Source of the DNA: Henckelia pumila
Taxonomy: Eukaryota > Streptophyta > Magnoliopsida > Lamiales > Gesneriaceae
DNA length: 64,000 nt
Assembly (NCBI RefSeq): GCF_033568475.1
Contig: NC_133120.1
Span: forward strand, 49,035,751 to 49,099,750
Direction: 5' to 3'
Part shown: in pieces, positions 20,826 through 31,555 of the stretch
Layout of the letters: each line of letters starts with the position of its first letter
How positions within the stretch are numbered: position 1 is the first letter of the stretch
Translations under genes and position numbers: made by a program
Notes under the pieces: generated by a model
Told to the model about the DNA's origin: nothing
Database searches by the model: none
Seen by the model: only the letters and a program-made list of their open reading frames with translations

Positions 20826-21540
20826 CACTAGTAGAAAAATCGCATAAGACTTCGGTTATTAACCGAAGTCGTAGGAACTTAATTACCAAAGTAGTGTCAC
20901 GTGAAGTAATAGGGTACTTTTTTACTTCGCTGAATCACCGAAGTCTTATACCTTAAATTACCGAAGTCTTTGGTCATTTTTTGGAGGCAGAATTGGACCG
21001 ATGCCGAAGTAAAAACATATATTTTACTTCGCTTATTTCATAAGTTACGAAGTCAAACATATGCTTCTACTTCGGTAATTAATGAATTTAATGAAGTAAC
21101 AACTATGATTATACTTCGGATGGTATACAAAGTGAAAGATTGTGTTTTACTTCGTTAATTTATTTTATCACCGAAGTAAAATGCAATCTTCTACTTCGCT
21201 TATTAATGAAATTACTGAAGCCATAGAATAGTTTTTTACTTCATCAATTTCATTAACAGACGAAGTGATATAATATCTTTTACTTCGTTAATTTTCTATA
21301 TTACCGTAGTAAAATGCATTCTTCTACTTCGTCTATTAATAAAATTGCCGAAGTAATAAAATTTGTTTTACTTCGGTATTTTGATTAATATACGAAGTAG
21401 AAGATAATGATTTACTTCCATATTTGTCGATTACTAAAATTGCCGAAGCAATAAAATACATATGACTGCAGCATTTAAATCAACAATGAAGTAAATTCTT
21501 CGATTTACTACGTTGATACTAAAATTGCTGAATTAATAGA
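20826..21540. repeat. CACTA-2 left subterminal repeats
   Basis: A hexamer-like core ACTTCG (or CGAAGT) recurs every few tens of bases in both orientations, often as ACTTCGGTAATT or ATTACCGAAGTA. Repeats become more decayed after about 21420. The density and the bidirectional arrangement are typical of CACTA subterminal regions. Confidence 0.9.
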
Positions 21541-21781
21541 ACACATTGCTTGTAAATTAAAATTTAGGTACAATAATGCCATAAATATATTTTTGAAACT
21601 TAAAATACACTAATAATAAATTCATCCCAAAACGACAAGCATACATAAGTCAACAAGTCTATCTACCAAAATAACGCGAAATTATATGCACATATCCACA
21701 CGTACTTTCTCAAAACTAAACGTGTACACATCCACACGTATTTCCTCAAAAGAATTTAATATCCCAACGTGAATGACATAT

Positions 21782-21880
21782 TTAAGCACCTACATGCGAG
21801 TAGACAAATTCACTCCATTCACTTCTAACTTCTTCAAATTGTTCTTGACTGTAACACTGATTCTTGATGCATCCTGCAAA
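21782..21880 (-). pseudogene. Possible terminal exon in CACTA-2 (32 codons plus stop)
   Basis: After an acceptor TGAATGTCAG, the minus strand reads 32 codons with a coding-like composition (CIKNQCYSQEQFEEVRSEW), then TAA at 21782-21784. Its phase (0) matches the end of the last TRAPPC13 exon at 22279. I do not recognise the protein. It may be another captured exon or chance open sequence. Confidence 0.4.
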
Positions 21881-22278
21881 CTGACATTCAAAAAAATATA
21901 GGAATGTCACGGTAAACCAACAAGGCAGCAGTTGCAAAATGAAATCCAAAACAAAGAATAAGCAACAATCTATTTGGTATGCATGTTGACATGTATGATC
22001 AGCTAGTTATGGGTTTTAAAACTTGCCACAAAAATTGTTGTTCAAGATCATCTTTGCTTAAAACAATCCATACACGGTTGAAATTAAATGATTATATTGA
22101 CACTTTTAAAATAGATTTGTTCAAAACATAAATAATTAGAATCCTTTAGCTTATCCACATGTAATAGGAGAAGCATTACACCTGGAATAAAGAGACAATC
22201 TCATCCTATCATGTTCAGGATGGAATCAGTGTTTGAAACTTAGGGTTGCAACAAATCAAGCCATTTTAAAAGACTCAC

Positions 22279-23866
22279 CACTGTCTGACGACCATTTACC
22301 ATTACTATCTTCTCATCAAGTGTATTACTTTCTGATAACCATACTTCAAAGGGCCCAAGAACTCTTTCAGTCTGGTTTACGAGATTCAAGCGTGCCTAAA
22401 TAAGGATATCAAGAATGTGAATGATTAAGCTTAGACATAGTGAATCATGCATTAAAAAAAATAACTTATACTGTGTTTTGTGCATGGCTAAAAGAATATA
22501 AATTTCCAGCGACCTCACTTGGCAATGGTACAGTTGTGATCAGCACTCTTGAGGCCACCATTTACATAATTTAGCAGGCAAACTCTAATAAACAGAAGGA
22601 CAATCCTAAGGGCCACTTTTCTGTGAGAATGCTCATTTTGTGACTACCAAAACAAACGGGAAATCCAAGCTTTATCCTTCAGCGGGATAAAAATATAATT
22701 GATGTTGTTCTTCATAATAAAATAGCTCGATCATAAGTCATTATTTAAAAATAGCAAAGGCATGAGGACATTTCTTCACAAAAGGGGGACCAAATATGAA
22801 TTAAGTAAGAAGTTCAATAAATGCATACGACCATATCTAGAAAAGTATGGAGGTTACCACAAAAGGTTTCTCCATTATAATGACGGAAGGCACCTCAATA
22901 GCTTGCAATTCAATCTCCTTGCGTGTGATGGGCTGCAAAGGAGTAAATAATGATAGCGGTAAGAATAGAAAAATGTGATACTAAAAAAATCTACGTTATT
23001 AACTCTTTTGTTAGGGCATTTGTTTACCCTTTTGTCTGCTGCGGATTTCTTGCCCGCCTTTTGTAACCATTAACTTACTATATTAATATATCATCGTTTC
23101 TTATCCAAAAGAATATATATTAAAATATATACTTTACTGAATCAGCCCTTCACACCAAAACCAAAGTATTCAGACCCTAAATATGGTCAAATTACAATAG
23201 ACAATTCCATTAGTGTTGACTTCTAATTATTGAATTAGATATCAGTGAAAAGATTTCATTTTAAATAATGTTTGTCATTTCAGATGTATCTAGTCAGCAG
23301 GGGGATAAAAGTTAGAATTCAATACATGTCAAAATTTTAAAGTAAAAAACCAATAAAAAAAATCAACTTACATTTCCTAGAATATTTTGAGTCTGCAGGC
23401 GACCAGGTTCGCCCAAATTTGTTCGCCATGTTATCTGAAGCTTACCAAGAATATTACTTCCCTCAAGTTTCACTCGTGCACTGTCCTGTGATGACAACCT
23501 TAACTGATAGAGATAGTTGTAAATTCCTCCTCCAGCTCTAATGAGAATGGGTTCCTTAAACACTTTTCTGCCAAAACAATCTAGTGTTCACTTTAACTAC
23601 TATAAAGAAGGTGATGCCAACACCAAGTTATATAAGTACATACTTAAATGGTTAAATTAAACCATTAAAAAGAATAAAAAACCAAGATTGCGAATTAATT
23701 AGAATAATTTTCAAAATCACCTCGTCAATAGATTGCGTTCCGAAAGGTGACTATCAGCTTTGAGCACTGTTGCAGTCCAATTCTGTGCTGGCTCAAACTC
23801 AACTTGGTCCATGCATAGATTAGATTTTGTATTATTTTCTATACAAGCCTCCAAAAAAGTGTTTTC
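22279..23866 (-). pseudogene. Captured four-exon fragment of TRAPPC13 (TRAPP complex subunit)
   Basis: TRAPPC13 is a subunit of the TRAPP tethering complex in vesicle traffic. Four exons with canonical splice sites and matching phases are visible on the minus strand. 23866-23721 has FLEACIENNTKSNLCMDQVE. 23567-23372 has GGGIYNYLYQLRLSS and the family hallmark WRTNLGEPGRLQT. 22932-22858 has PITRKEIELQAIEVPSV. 22395-22279 has LGPFEVWLSES. They join to 178 codons without a stop. The N- and C-terminal parts of the protein are missing. Introns were captured too, so the piece came from genomic DNA and not mRNA. It lies in CACTA-2 alongside other host fragments in the same orientation. Confidence 0.85.
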
Positions 23867-24119
23867 CTGAGGGGAAGGACGATTTGACGATCATGAAAGG
23901 GAAGAAGCTCAACAGCTACCTCTAATTTACAAATATTTGCATCTCATCCGGAAAAATTAAATGCACGTTTTACTGCAACATCGAACTTTAAAACAGGTCA
24001 AAGAAAACTAGAATGCAGAGAGGTGGAACATTTAATTTCCCCAGCTTCATATTTATGATCCTATGTTTAATAACCAAATAAGAAGTGACTGAACATATAT
24101 ATATATAAAAAAATGATAC

Positions 24120-24226
24120 CTCCCCAGAGAGGTGGAACACCACTGAGTAAAATATAGAGCATCACTCCCGCCACACTCCAAATATCAGCTACAGAGTCGT
24201 AATTTCAACGCAAAACTTCAGGATTT
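24120..24226 (-). pseudogene. Captured fragment of a calcium-dependent protein kinase (CDPK)
   Basis: The minus strand encodes PEVLR, then a stop (TGA near 24207), then NYDSVADIWSVAGVMLYILL and SGVPPLWGE before a GTATCA donor. This is kinase subdomains VIII-IX as found in CDPKs ([31 protein letters not shown]). The stop replaces the second Arg of LRR. No other kinase exon is recognised nearby. Confidence 0.82.
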
Positions 24227-24229
24227 GAA

Positions 24230-25057
24230 ACTTGTTGCAACTAATTAGATCTTTCTCCTTCCAAACTTGTTAGAATTTAAGTAACAAAGGCTGGAATGCA
24301 GAGATTGTTAACGTAGCTAAGTATCTTCGGAAAAGGGCTGATACACATCTGAAACAGTCTGTTAGGATCTGCATTTTAATGAAAAATGCAGTAACAAAAC
24401 TCGCCCAACTTCGAGCTATAACATGGATTTTAGGATCTAAGTTTTTTTGAATGAAAAATGCAACAGCAAAACTCACCCAACACTTACAATTCAGAGCTTG
24501 GATTTAGGGCTTTGGGTCGTGGCTAGGTACAGGGCAGTCGAGACCTCGTTCCGATGTTGCAGAGTTGAAGTGATGCACAACAAAAGGGAGAAAAATACAC
24601 CTGAAATCCAGAAACTCAATAACTCTACCTGAAAAATACACAACCATTACAATATCACAGATTATCAATACTCTACAAAATTATACTTAAGGTGAAGCAG
24701 CAATGGAAAACGCCAAGTGGCTGGAGAAAAATCACGAGTTTTATTTCACAGCAGCAAAACTTTCCAGAATTAGGGCCATGATAGGATTATGGGGTGTTAT
24801 TTCTTGCTAAACACATACAATTTCAATCACATTTATCATTAAGGCTGCGGTTGTACAAATTCCAAGTGTAAGGAATAAAGTTTCCCAAGAATCAGGCACC
24901 ATAGGATTTCTGTATCAATCAACTCCCTAGAAAGAAAAGGCCCGTGTTCACAGTTCTTAAATATCGAACTCCATTAACAGACACAGGAATATTACTAAAA
25001 ATATATGTTCAACAAAGATATACAAGATTTAAAAATAACTGAAAAATTGAAACAAAC
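24230..25057. other. CACTA-2 interior, no gene assigned
   Basis: The sequence includes a short internal direct duplication near 24361-24480 (ATGAAAAATGCA followed by AACAAAACTC or AGCAAAACTC, then GCCCAAC or ACCCAAC). No recognised exon is present. It may contain captured intron sequence. Confidence 0.4.
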
Positions 25058-25105
25058 CTTAGCTAGAGAAACATAATCCTTCAAACCACCGATCAATTCT
25101 CGTAT
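25058..25105 (-). pseudogene. Possible 48-bp captured exon of unknown origin
   Basis: Between acceptor CAAATCTCAG and donor GTTTGT, the minus strand reads exactly 16 codons, IRELIGGLKDYVSLAK, in phase 0 at both ends. The sequence looks like conserved protein but I cannot assign it; it does not belong to TypA as I know that family. Evidence is limited to splice sites and composition. Confidence 0.4.
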
Positions 25106-25424
25106 CTGAGATTTGAAACATAAAATCCATTAATGAGCAGAAACAAATTGAAAGGGATCCCATTTCTAAACTGACTAGACATCAGTATATATTATGAGCA
25201 GAAAATATCTTCTCTATACTTTTATGTTAAACAAAAATCCAATATTTTTCACGCTGCCAGGCTTGAGGCATAATGAGACTCCGCAGTTGTATTACTGCAC
25301 ATGGCTGGGGGTATTTCTTAATGCACCTTAAATTAAAGTACAGAAAATTCAAGAAAAGATAGAAGATTTGTCATCATTTACTTTTATCAGTAGATTAACA
25401 AGGGATGAAAACTTATAACCTTAC

Positions 25425-25776
25425 CTCAGGATCGACAAAAGGTGAATTATTGATAGAGAAAGCCATTGTCGGTTCTTCCACCTTTATAGAGGGTAATGGC
25501 TTCCCAAAAGTTTTGTTTGCAATTGTCTCCCCAATCTGGATCGATGAAAGAAATTTATTGTCATGATTTTCACGATAGCAGAATATGAAAATACATAAGA
25601 CGAGAGACAAATAAATTCTCCTTATACTAATTTGACCCTACCTGAATATCATCGATTCCACAAACGGCACAACTATCGCCAACCTCTATCGTTTCGGCAG
25701 GAACTCTACTGAATTTATCATACACAAATAGTTCACTTACTCTAGCATATCTGCACTCATCATCTGAGGAACAAAC
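25425..25776 (-). pseudogene. Captured two-exon fragment of plastid TypA/BipA GTPase (SVR3-like)
   Basis: TypA/BipA is a ribosome-associated translational GTPase; the plant plastid form is SVR3. Exon 25776-25642 (45 codons) encodes CSSDDECRYARVSELFVYDK and VEVGDSCAVCG-like text (here IEVGDSCAVCGIDDIQ). Exon 25535-25425 (37 codons) encodes IGETIANKTFGKPLPSIKVE and SINNSPFVDPE. This is domain II/III of the protein. Both exons are open and have canonical borders. The second carries a small deletion in the EEPTV-F segment and a changed FVG motif. The GTPase domain and the C-terminus are absent. Confidence 0.87.
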
Positions 25777-26534
25777 CTAAAGGCATGAATAAGACATGTA
25801 AAAAAAATCATCATCTACACAACAAGGATACAATTGATCCAAACATAAGAATTATCATTTTTTAGCATGATTCCTTGATGTGAAGCAAGGGTGAAGCTAG
25901 AGGTGCAAAATTATAAGAATCAAACTCCAGAATAATATGAAGTTGAAATTTTAACAAGAAGGTACAGAGAAATCGAGATAATATATTGTGCAAAACGAAA
26001 AATATAAATACAAGAAACCAAGTCAATACAAATCATTTTTCCTTAAAAATAACAGGACATTCAATTAAGTAGTCTGATATATAAAACACACATCAAGTAT
26101 GAACTTATCCACTCATATCCAAAAACATCAATTAAACTAGATCATTTCAAACAAAACAACGAAAAAAAAATCAAAATAAATTCAGATCTATAAAAATAAA
26201 AACAGATCAATAAAAACTATGACGACATAAACGTCATATCCGAGTCAAGCGTAGTCGATTTCTTCAAAATTACCAATCCTTTCAAATAAAAATCTCGAAC
26301 AAATAAGGTAAAAGTAGATCTGCGCACAAATCAATTTCAAGATCTCACAGTCATGTTACACAAATAGCCAAAAATCGAGTCATAAAATCACAAAAAATGA
26401 AAAAGTATTCAGCTACTAGTAGGAAAATAACAGGAAACAGAGCAATAATAATAACCACCTTTTCGAAAATAGGGAGGCGGCGAGTCTGCAGCGGCGTCGC
26501 TAGCTTCCAATGAGACGAATGATGGGGTGTTCAG

Positions 26535-26597
26535 CCGCATCACACCCATGGATGCCACCCCAACACCGCTCTTCGTCGTGTCATACGCGGCTCCCAT
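26535..26597 (-). pseudogene. Captured fragment of V-ATPase proteolipid subunit c
   Basis: The minus strand reads MGAAYDTTKSG followed by [11 protein letters not shown], which matches the first transmembrane/loop region of plant VHA-c ([20 protein letters not shown]) with two substitutions. Similarity starts at an internal Met of the native protein and ends at MR. The frame continues with unrelated residues to a stop at 26409, and upstream to another ATG at 26714. The piece sits just inside the right subterminal repeats of CACTA-2 and could supply a start codon for a chimeric minus-strand transcript. Confidence 0.82.
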
Positions 26598-26869
26598 ACT
26601 TGCAGGGATAGAGTTGGAATAATCGAAAGAAAAGCCTAAATCTGAAAAAAAAAAAAAAAATTCGAAGAGATCGTGAAGTTTAAAAGAAGGGGAAAAGATG
26701 CGCATACCCATCAAAATTGAAAAGGATCGTGAATCTTGAGGCTTCTGGATCTCGAGGAAGCATCAAGAAAATAGAATCCAGATTGAGAGAAAACTAAGGA
26801 GATCGAGAGAAAGATGGTTTGACGAAGATTATAAGTTAACAGAGAAAACAAGACCTATTACTTCACGAG

Positions 26870-27097
26870 ATATAAATTAAAAATTTTATTTTCATCTTTC
26901 TACTTCATCAAATTTAATTTGATGAAGTAAAAAGTCGAATAAAAATTTAAGTGAAGCCCGGTTTTTTAATTGATGAAGTCTAAAGTATATTTTACTTCGG
27001 TAATTTTATAACCGCAGTAAATAACTATGTATTACTTCGGTAATAGTGATCACCGAAGTAAAAAATAGCGAAGTAATATGCAGAAATTCTACTAGTG
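26870..27097. repeat. CACTA-2 right subterminal repeats
   Basis: ACTTCGGTAAT and CGAAGTAA motifs recur up to the terminus TTCTACTAGTG. The arrangement mirrors the left end. Confidence 0.87.
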
Positions 27098-27174
27098 TCT
27101 TTCAAAAAATTACAACACTTTTCACTAAAAGCGTTGTCTTTTAGGGGTTGTGTTTGTGCATTTTTCTTGTAGTG
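27098..27174. repeat. CACTA-1 right terminus, outer part
   Basis: Begins with TCT, the second target duplication copy of CACTA-2, then holds one more AAGCGTTGTC motif and the inverted terminus CATTTTTCTTGTAGTG. Immediately outside lies GCC (27175-27177), the right duplication of CACTA-1. Confidence 0.92.
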
Positions 27175-29360
27175 GCCCCATAGCCGATCCCTTGTGGATT
27201 TTCAGTGTTCTTCGTCGTCTCGTCGTCCCGGAGCCCCGAATACGCATTCTCCTTCGTTCAAAAATTATCAAGGCATGTCTAAAACTTTTATTTGGCCACC
27301 ATATAAGCTATTACTCTTGCATGATGTGTTTTATTTCAGATTTTTCATGGAAATTTCAAGTTTATGCATGTATGCCTTGTATTGATGCATGTTCTTGCTT
27401 GATTGGTCATGACTCACGTTTTTGCCAAGCATGGTATGGTCCAGAGGCTGGGGCTCGGTCAAGGGGTGTCCTAGGGTGCCTTAGGGTCGAGTGGTTCGAG
27501 TGGTTTGAGCCAAGGTTGGTCTGAACCGAAACAATATCTTCTGGTTGCATAGAAGGTCGCAGTTTGAGCGGTTTTGGGAGAATGGTTCGTGTGCACTGTA
27601 TAGGACGTGTTTGAGGGTGATTCCAATTGGGTTAGAACCCCAAGACATAGAGGAAGTTATCTCAGGTAGTTCTCTAGCCAGTGATTGTCAGAGTTGGGCG
27701 GCCGAACAGCCGGAAGTCCGGCGTCGCGCGCAGCGCGCAAGCAGAAATTAGGCAAATTTTGTTTTGGTTCGTTCTCCTTCGTTAGGACTCCTTTTGGGCT
27801 GGTTTTTAGCTTTCTGGAAACGTCTTGAAGTCTTCTAGGTAGGTGGTGGTGCTCCAGACATTTAATGGCCGGAGTAGGGTGGCCGATGCCTCTGAACAGA
27901 AGCTGGTCGCAGCCGAGAGTAAGGAACAAGAGGGAAACGGGTTTAGGGTTTTGGGCAGGTCCGGGACGGGTCTTGGGGGCCTGGATCGGGTTTGGTAATT
28001 TGTGGATCAGTTCAGGTCGGTCCGGGTCCGGGTTAGGTGGGCCGGGCTCGAGTATTTTTAATTTTTAAGTGTTTAAGGTTTTAATTGGTTTTTGGGCCAA
28101 TTAATTAAAAATAAAATTATTTGGGCTTTCAAATAATTTTATTTTGGGCTTTAAATAATCTATTTAAGTTAGCCCAATGATTTTTATGGGCTTGGGAGCC
28201 CATGGAAATTTTTGGGTCAGTCAGAGGATTTTTGGGCCAGTCTAGTGTCTTATTGGGTTTATTTAAGTTAATGGACTTAAATATTTTTATTTAGGCCCAG
28301 TTAAGTTTAGTTAAGTTATTTGGGCTAAAATATGATAATTGGGCTCTTATTTAAGTTTAATGGGCTTAGAGTGAGTGACTAGCAGTCTGGACCAATCCAT
28401 GAAAAATAACTAAGTCCGGAATATATATTTAATTATTTTTATGCATGAAGTTTATATTTTAAGTATAAGTATATTTATTATGAAAAAATCAATTAAATAT
28501 ATATTACGGACAAATTTTCAGTGCATGCATTCATGAAATTTTATATGATATGATTATGATTATGTATGAGTTGAGCAAAAATATTTTCTTGATGGAAATT
28601 GAAGTAGTGTGACATAAGGGTGGTTATCCACCATATGATATATGATTTATGAAGTAGTTTACTACCATAGGAGGTGATCTATCATCGCCACGTACGTTAG
28701 TTCATGAGACTGATCAGTCGGCACAGATAAGCGTCACACTTACGGATAGGACAATAGACTGTTTCAAAAATACCATGCTCAACTATGTTATGTATGATGA
28801 AGAAAGATGATGTTTATGCTTAAGATTTATGATTCAGCATTTATGTTATGAAAAATGTTTCCATGCATGCTCATGTATCATGTATATGTATTAGTATGAT
28901 TATGTGATGCATTAGTTTAAACCTTGATATCCAAGTTTAGACATGTTGAGCCCCTAGGCTCACTACGCTTATATGGTGCAGGTGAGTCAGATGATACTTA
29001 TGTAGCTCCTACCGGTGGTAAGGACGTATGAGCTCACCGAACAGTGGCCCCGTGATCGTTGCAGTTTTTAGATGATGTTTTAAGATACATTTATTTTTAT
29101 GACGTTGAGTTTTTAAAACAAGTTGCATATTTCTATTTTATTATTTCCCCATATGAGAGTTTCAAACATGTATTATTTACTATTTTTGTTTCATGCATGA
29201 AACTTTTTTTAATTATTTATTTGTTTATTTTTATTTAAGTTACTACTAAGAAGTAGTATTTTATTTTAAATTTGATACATATATGTATGGGTATATATGT
29301 ATTGTTATTATTTTTAAAAAAAAATTCCGCATTTAAGTTTAAAGAGTCTTAGATGTTTCA
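27175..29360 (+). mobile_element. Gypsy LTR1, right part (after CACTA-1)
   Basis: Resumes the LTR with GCC (target duplication) and CCATAGCCGATCC and ends GATGTTTCA at 29360, directly before the primer-binding site. At about 28020-28400 it contains a cluster of TGGGCC/TTGGGCT motifs, which are found as site II-type elements in plant promoters. Open frames of 60-124 codons within it recur in all LTRs only because the LTRs are copies; none resembles a protein. Confidence 0.92.
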
Positions 29361-29362
29361 AT

Positions 29363-29380
29363 TGGTATCAAAGCCAGGTT
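29363..29380 (+). promoter_or_regulatory. Primer-binding site (initiator tRNA-Met type), internal 2
   Basis: TGGTATCAAAGCCAGGTT begins two bases after the LTR end and complements the 3' end of initiator tRNA-Met with one change. The same site follows LTR2 (35386) and LTR3 (41420), but not LTR4, where the array ends. Confidence 0.9.
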
Positions 29381-31555
29381 CTTGGAGGGTGTCCATCTGC
29401 CACGTGAAGCTCAGAAATCTCACTATCGGTCTGTAAGTTTTAAATTGTTTTTCTTATGATCTATAAGGAGCATATGTAATGATTTAAGATTTCATGTTAG
29501 TAGAGTTTTAAAATACTTAGTTATGCATTGCGATTTACGTGAAGAATATGTGGTGATGCAGGATTCCCCAAGACATGTTATACGACAGGTTGACCTCAAA
29601 GAATTTTGAATTTGGGAATTTGGTTTTATTTTGTTGAAACTAAGTTTGATATTTAGGTTGTCACTTGAATTTTTTTTGTAGTAACTTATTGATTTTAAGT
29701 TAGAATGATTTCATTGGTAAATTATTGGGTTGGTGATGGTAAGAGGTAGCGGGCCTATCTAGGAAATTTTTATAAAGGTGTAGCGATAAATAGAACAATA
29801 AAGGTAAATTACAATAAGAGGTATTAAGTTTTTGTGACAGCAATAGAATTATTTCTTGAGGCAAGAGTAGAATTCCTCGCAAGAATGATTAATCGAGGGT
29901 TATATCATTTTCTTCTTTGGTGAATTTAAAATGTTACTTTATAGAGTCTAGTATATATTTTTGGAAATTAAGTTCGCATGTATCAAATTATGCTAGTTGG
30001 GTTCATAGATACCGTATTGTCATTCATTTAACTATTAAGGTTTTTTTTTTAAAAAAAAAGTCATGATTTTCTTGGAGATGACACTTGTACCATAATGTTA
30101 TAGTTTGATGGTTTGTGATTTTAAGTTTGTACTCTTAATTATATGAGGTATAAATTGATGATAAGTATATTTTGTATTAGGTTCTTGAATCTTTGAGAAG
30201 AAGAATAACTGTGGAGTTAGTTTCATAAAGAATTGGATAATCTTTTATAATACTTAAGGGTCGCATGGTTGGTGTTACCAAGTAAGCTGTATTGGGTTTG
30301 ACGTTCAAGTCACTACATTTAAATAAATAGGTTTTGGAACTTGTCAGCCTGACTTATAGATGTTGTGATGACCGAATGATGAAGGTGTAAATTTTTATAG
30401 GCTTGTGTAATTGGTCAGGTGTGGCATAACACTTGTTATAAAATTTTGGTTTCGATGTCAAGTGTAATATAAGCTTTAGATATGACCTAAGAGTTGACGA
30501 TATATATATATATATATATTTTATTGAGTGAGTTCTTTTGTTAAGAGTTGAGTCATTTGAAAATTTGGGTTGTTGGTTCTACGCTTATATGGATAGTTGA
30601 AGCACTTGAAATAATCACGAGTCAACACAATGACTTGATATTATAACTGTTATCTCGATACTTTCGTTTTACGTTGGGGTTAATTGTATATAAGTATTTG
30701 TATGGATGTTCTTTCAATATCCTTGAGTTGTATAAACTAGAATTATTGGATCATGTTATAGGAGTGTCTCCACCAAGATTTTTGGGATGCATGAGCAAAA
30801 AGGTACTGGTTGTGTTTTGACTGTACATGGGACCAACATGTATTACTTGTGTGCGGATTATTTAGTTTATTAGGTAATTGACTTAGTATTTTTATTTTGA
30901 GGAGTTCAGATTCCATGGACTATAAATAGAGGCAACTAGGAAATGATATGGAATTAACTATTGAATGTTATATTATTATGCTATTTAGATACGATGACAT
31001 GTAAATACTATTCGGGAAATTCACTCCTCCAATAGGAGAATCTAAGTGCCTTAAGCCTAAACTAACCGCAGAATTAGAATTCATATATTTAAGCATATTC
31101 CTGACGTTAGGAGAATTTATGTTGTGCATGACGTTTGACACTAAATTCACTTTTTGGGTTTCATGGATTTATAGCACTCGAGATTTAAGATTTTCAAGCG
31201 TTCGATAGTTGAAAGTGTAGTGGTAAATGGATAAGTTGAAGAAAATTGCGATGAATGGCAGATGTTAGACTCAAAGATGTTTAACTTGTTATAGAAGGCT
31301 AGAGTGTGGATAAGCTTTACAAGTTGAATTTATTGGGGTTGATATTGTAATCATATGCTTTAATAAGTAAACTTGGGAACAAAATTTCGGCTTACGAATG
31401 TTGGAGGATTGATAAGTAGAATGTATAAGCATATAAAATCAGTCAAGTTTTGGCATAGTGTGATTGTTGTGTATAGAAAAAAATAATTAGTAAAGTTAAT
31501 ATTTTGTTTATCAGAGTGCGTAGCAGAAGCATGACTTTTGGGATACTGAAACATG

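Larger units (their letters stand above)
20826..27097 (-). mobile_element. CACTA-2: complete 6,272-bp non-autonomous Pack-CACTA element
   Basis: It starts CACTAGTAGAA (20826-20836) and ends with the inverse TTCTACTAGTG (27087-27097). It is flanked by a TCT duplication (20823-20825 and 27098-27100) inside the right subterminal repeats of CACTA-1. Its own subterminal motif is ACTTCGGTAAT/ATTACCGAAGT, quite unlike CACTA-1, so the two probably depend on different transposases. No transposase exon is present. The interior carries pieces of at least four host genes on the minus strand: V-ATPase c (26535-26597), TypA (25425-25776), CDPK (24120-24226) and TRAPPC13 (22279-23866). Confidence 0.93.
7146..27174 (-). 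mobile_element. CACTA-1: complete 20,029-bp CACTA (En/Spm, CMC) transposon
   Basis: The termini are CACTACAAGAAAAATG (7146-7161) and its perfect inverse (27159-27174), flanked by GCC. Subterminal regions are packed with CAACGCTT/AAGCGTTGT repeats. Both family genes lie on the minus strand: a Transposase_24/Ulp1-type gene (8837-11787) and a TNP2 transposase gene (13039-16401). Without the nested CACTA-2 the element would be about 13.75 kb. It also contains host gene fragments at 8319-8605, 12431-12493, 17309-17772 and 18801-19839. The transposase looks intact; the accessory gene has a stop codon, so autonomy is doubtful. Confidence 0.95.

Noticed and set aside
27198-27524. Open frame of 110-124 codons conserved in all four gypsy LTRs (also 33214-33546, 39249-39581, 47368-47700)
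   Set aside because: It lies inside the LTR, resembles no protein and is conserved only because the LTRs are recent copies. Differences between copies do not favour synonymous sites as far as I can see by eye.
27657-27929. 90-codon minus-strand frame repeated in the LTRs (33679-33951, 39714-39986)
   Set aside because: Same reason: LTR sequence, GC-rich low-complexity translation, no recognisable motif.
29363-29380. tRNA gene suggested by tRNA-Met complementarity
   Set aside because: Only the 18-base primer complement is present directly after an LTR; there is no cloverleaf.
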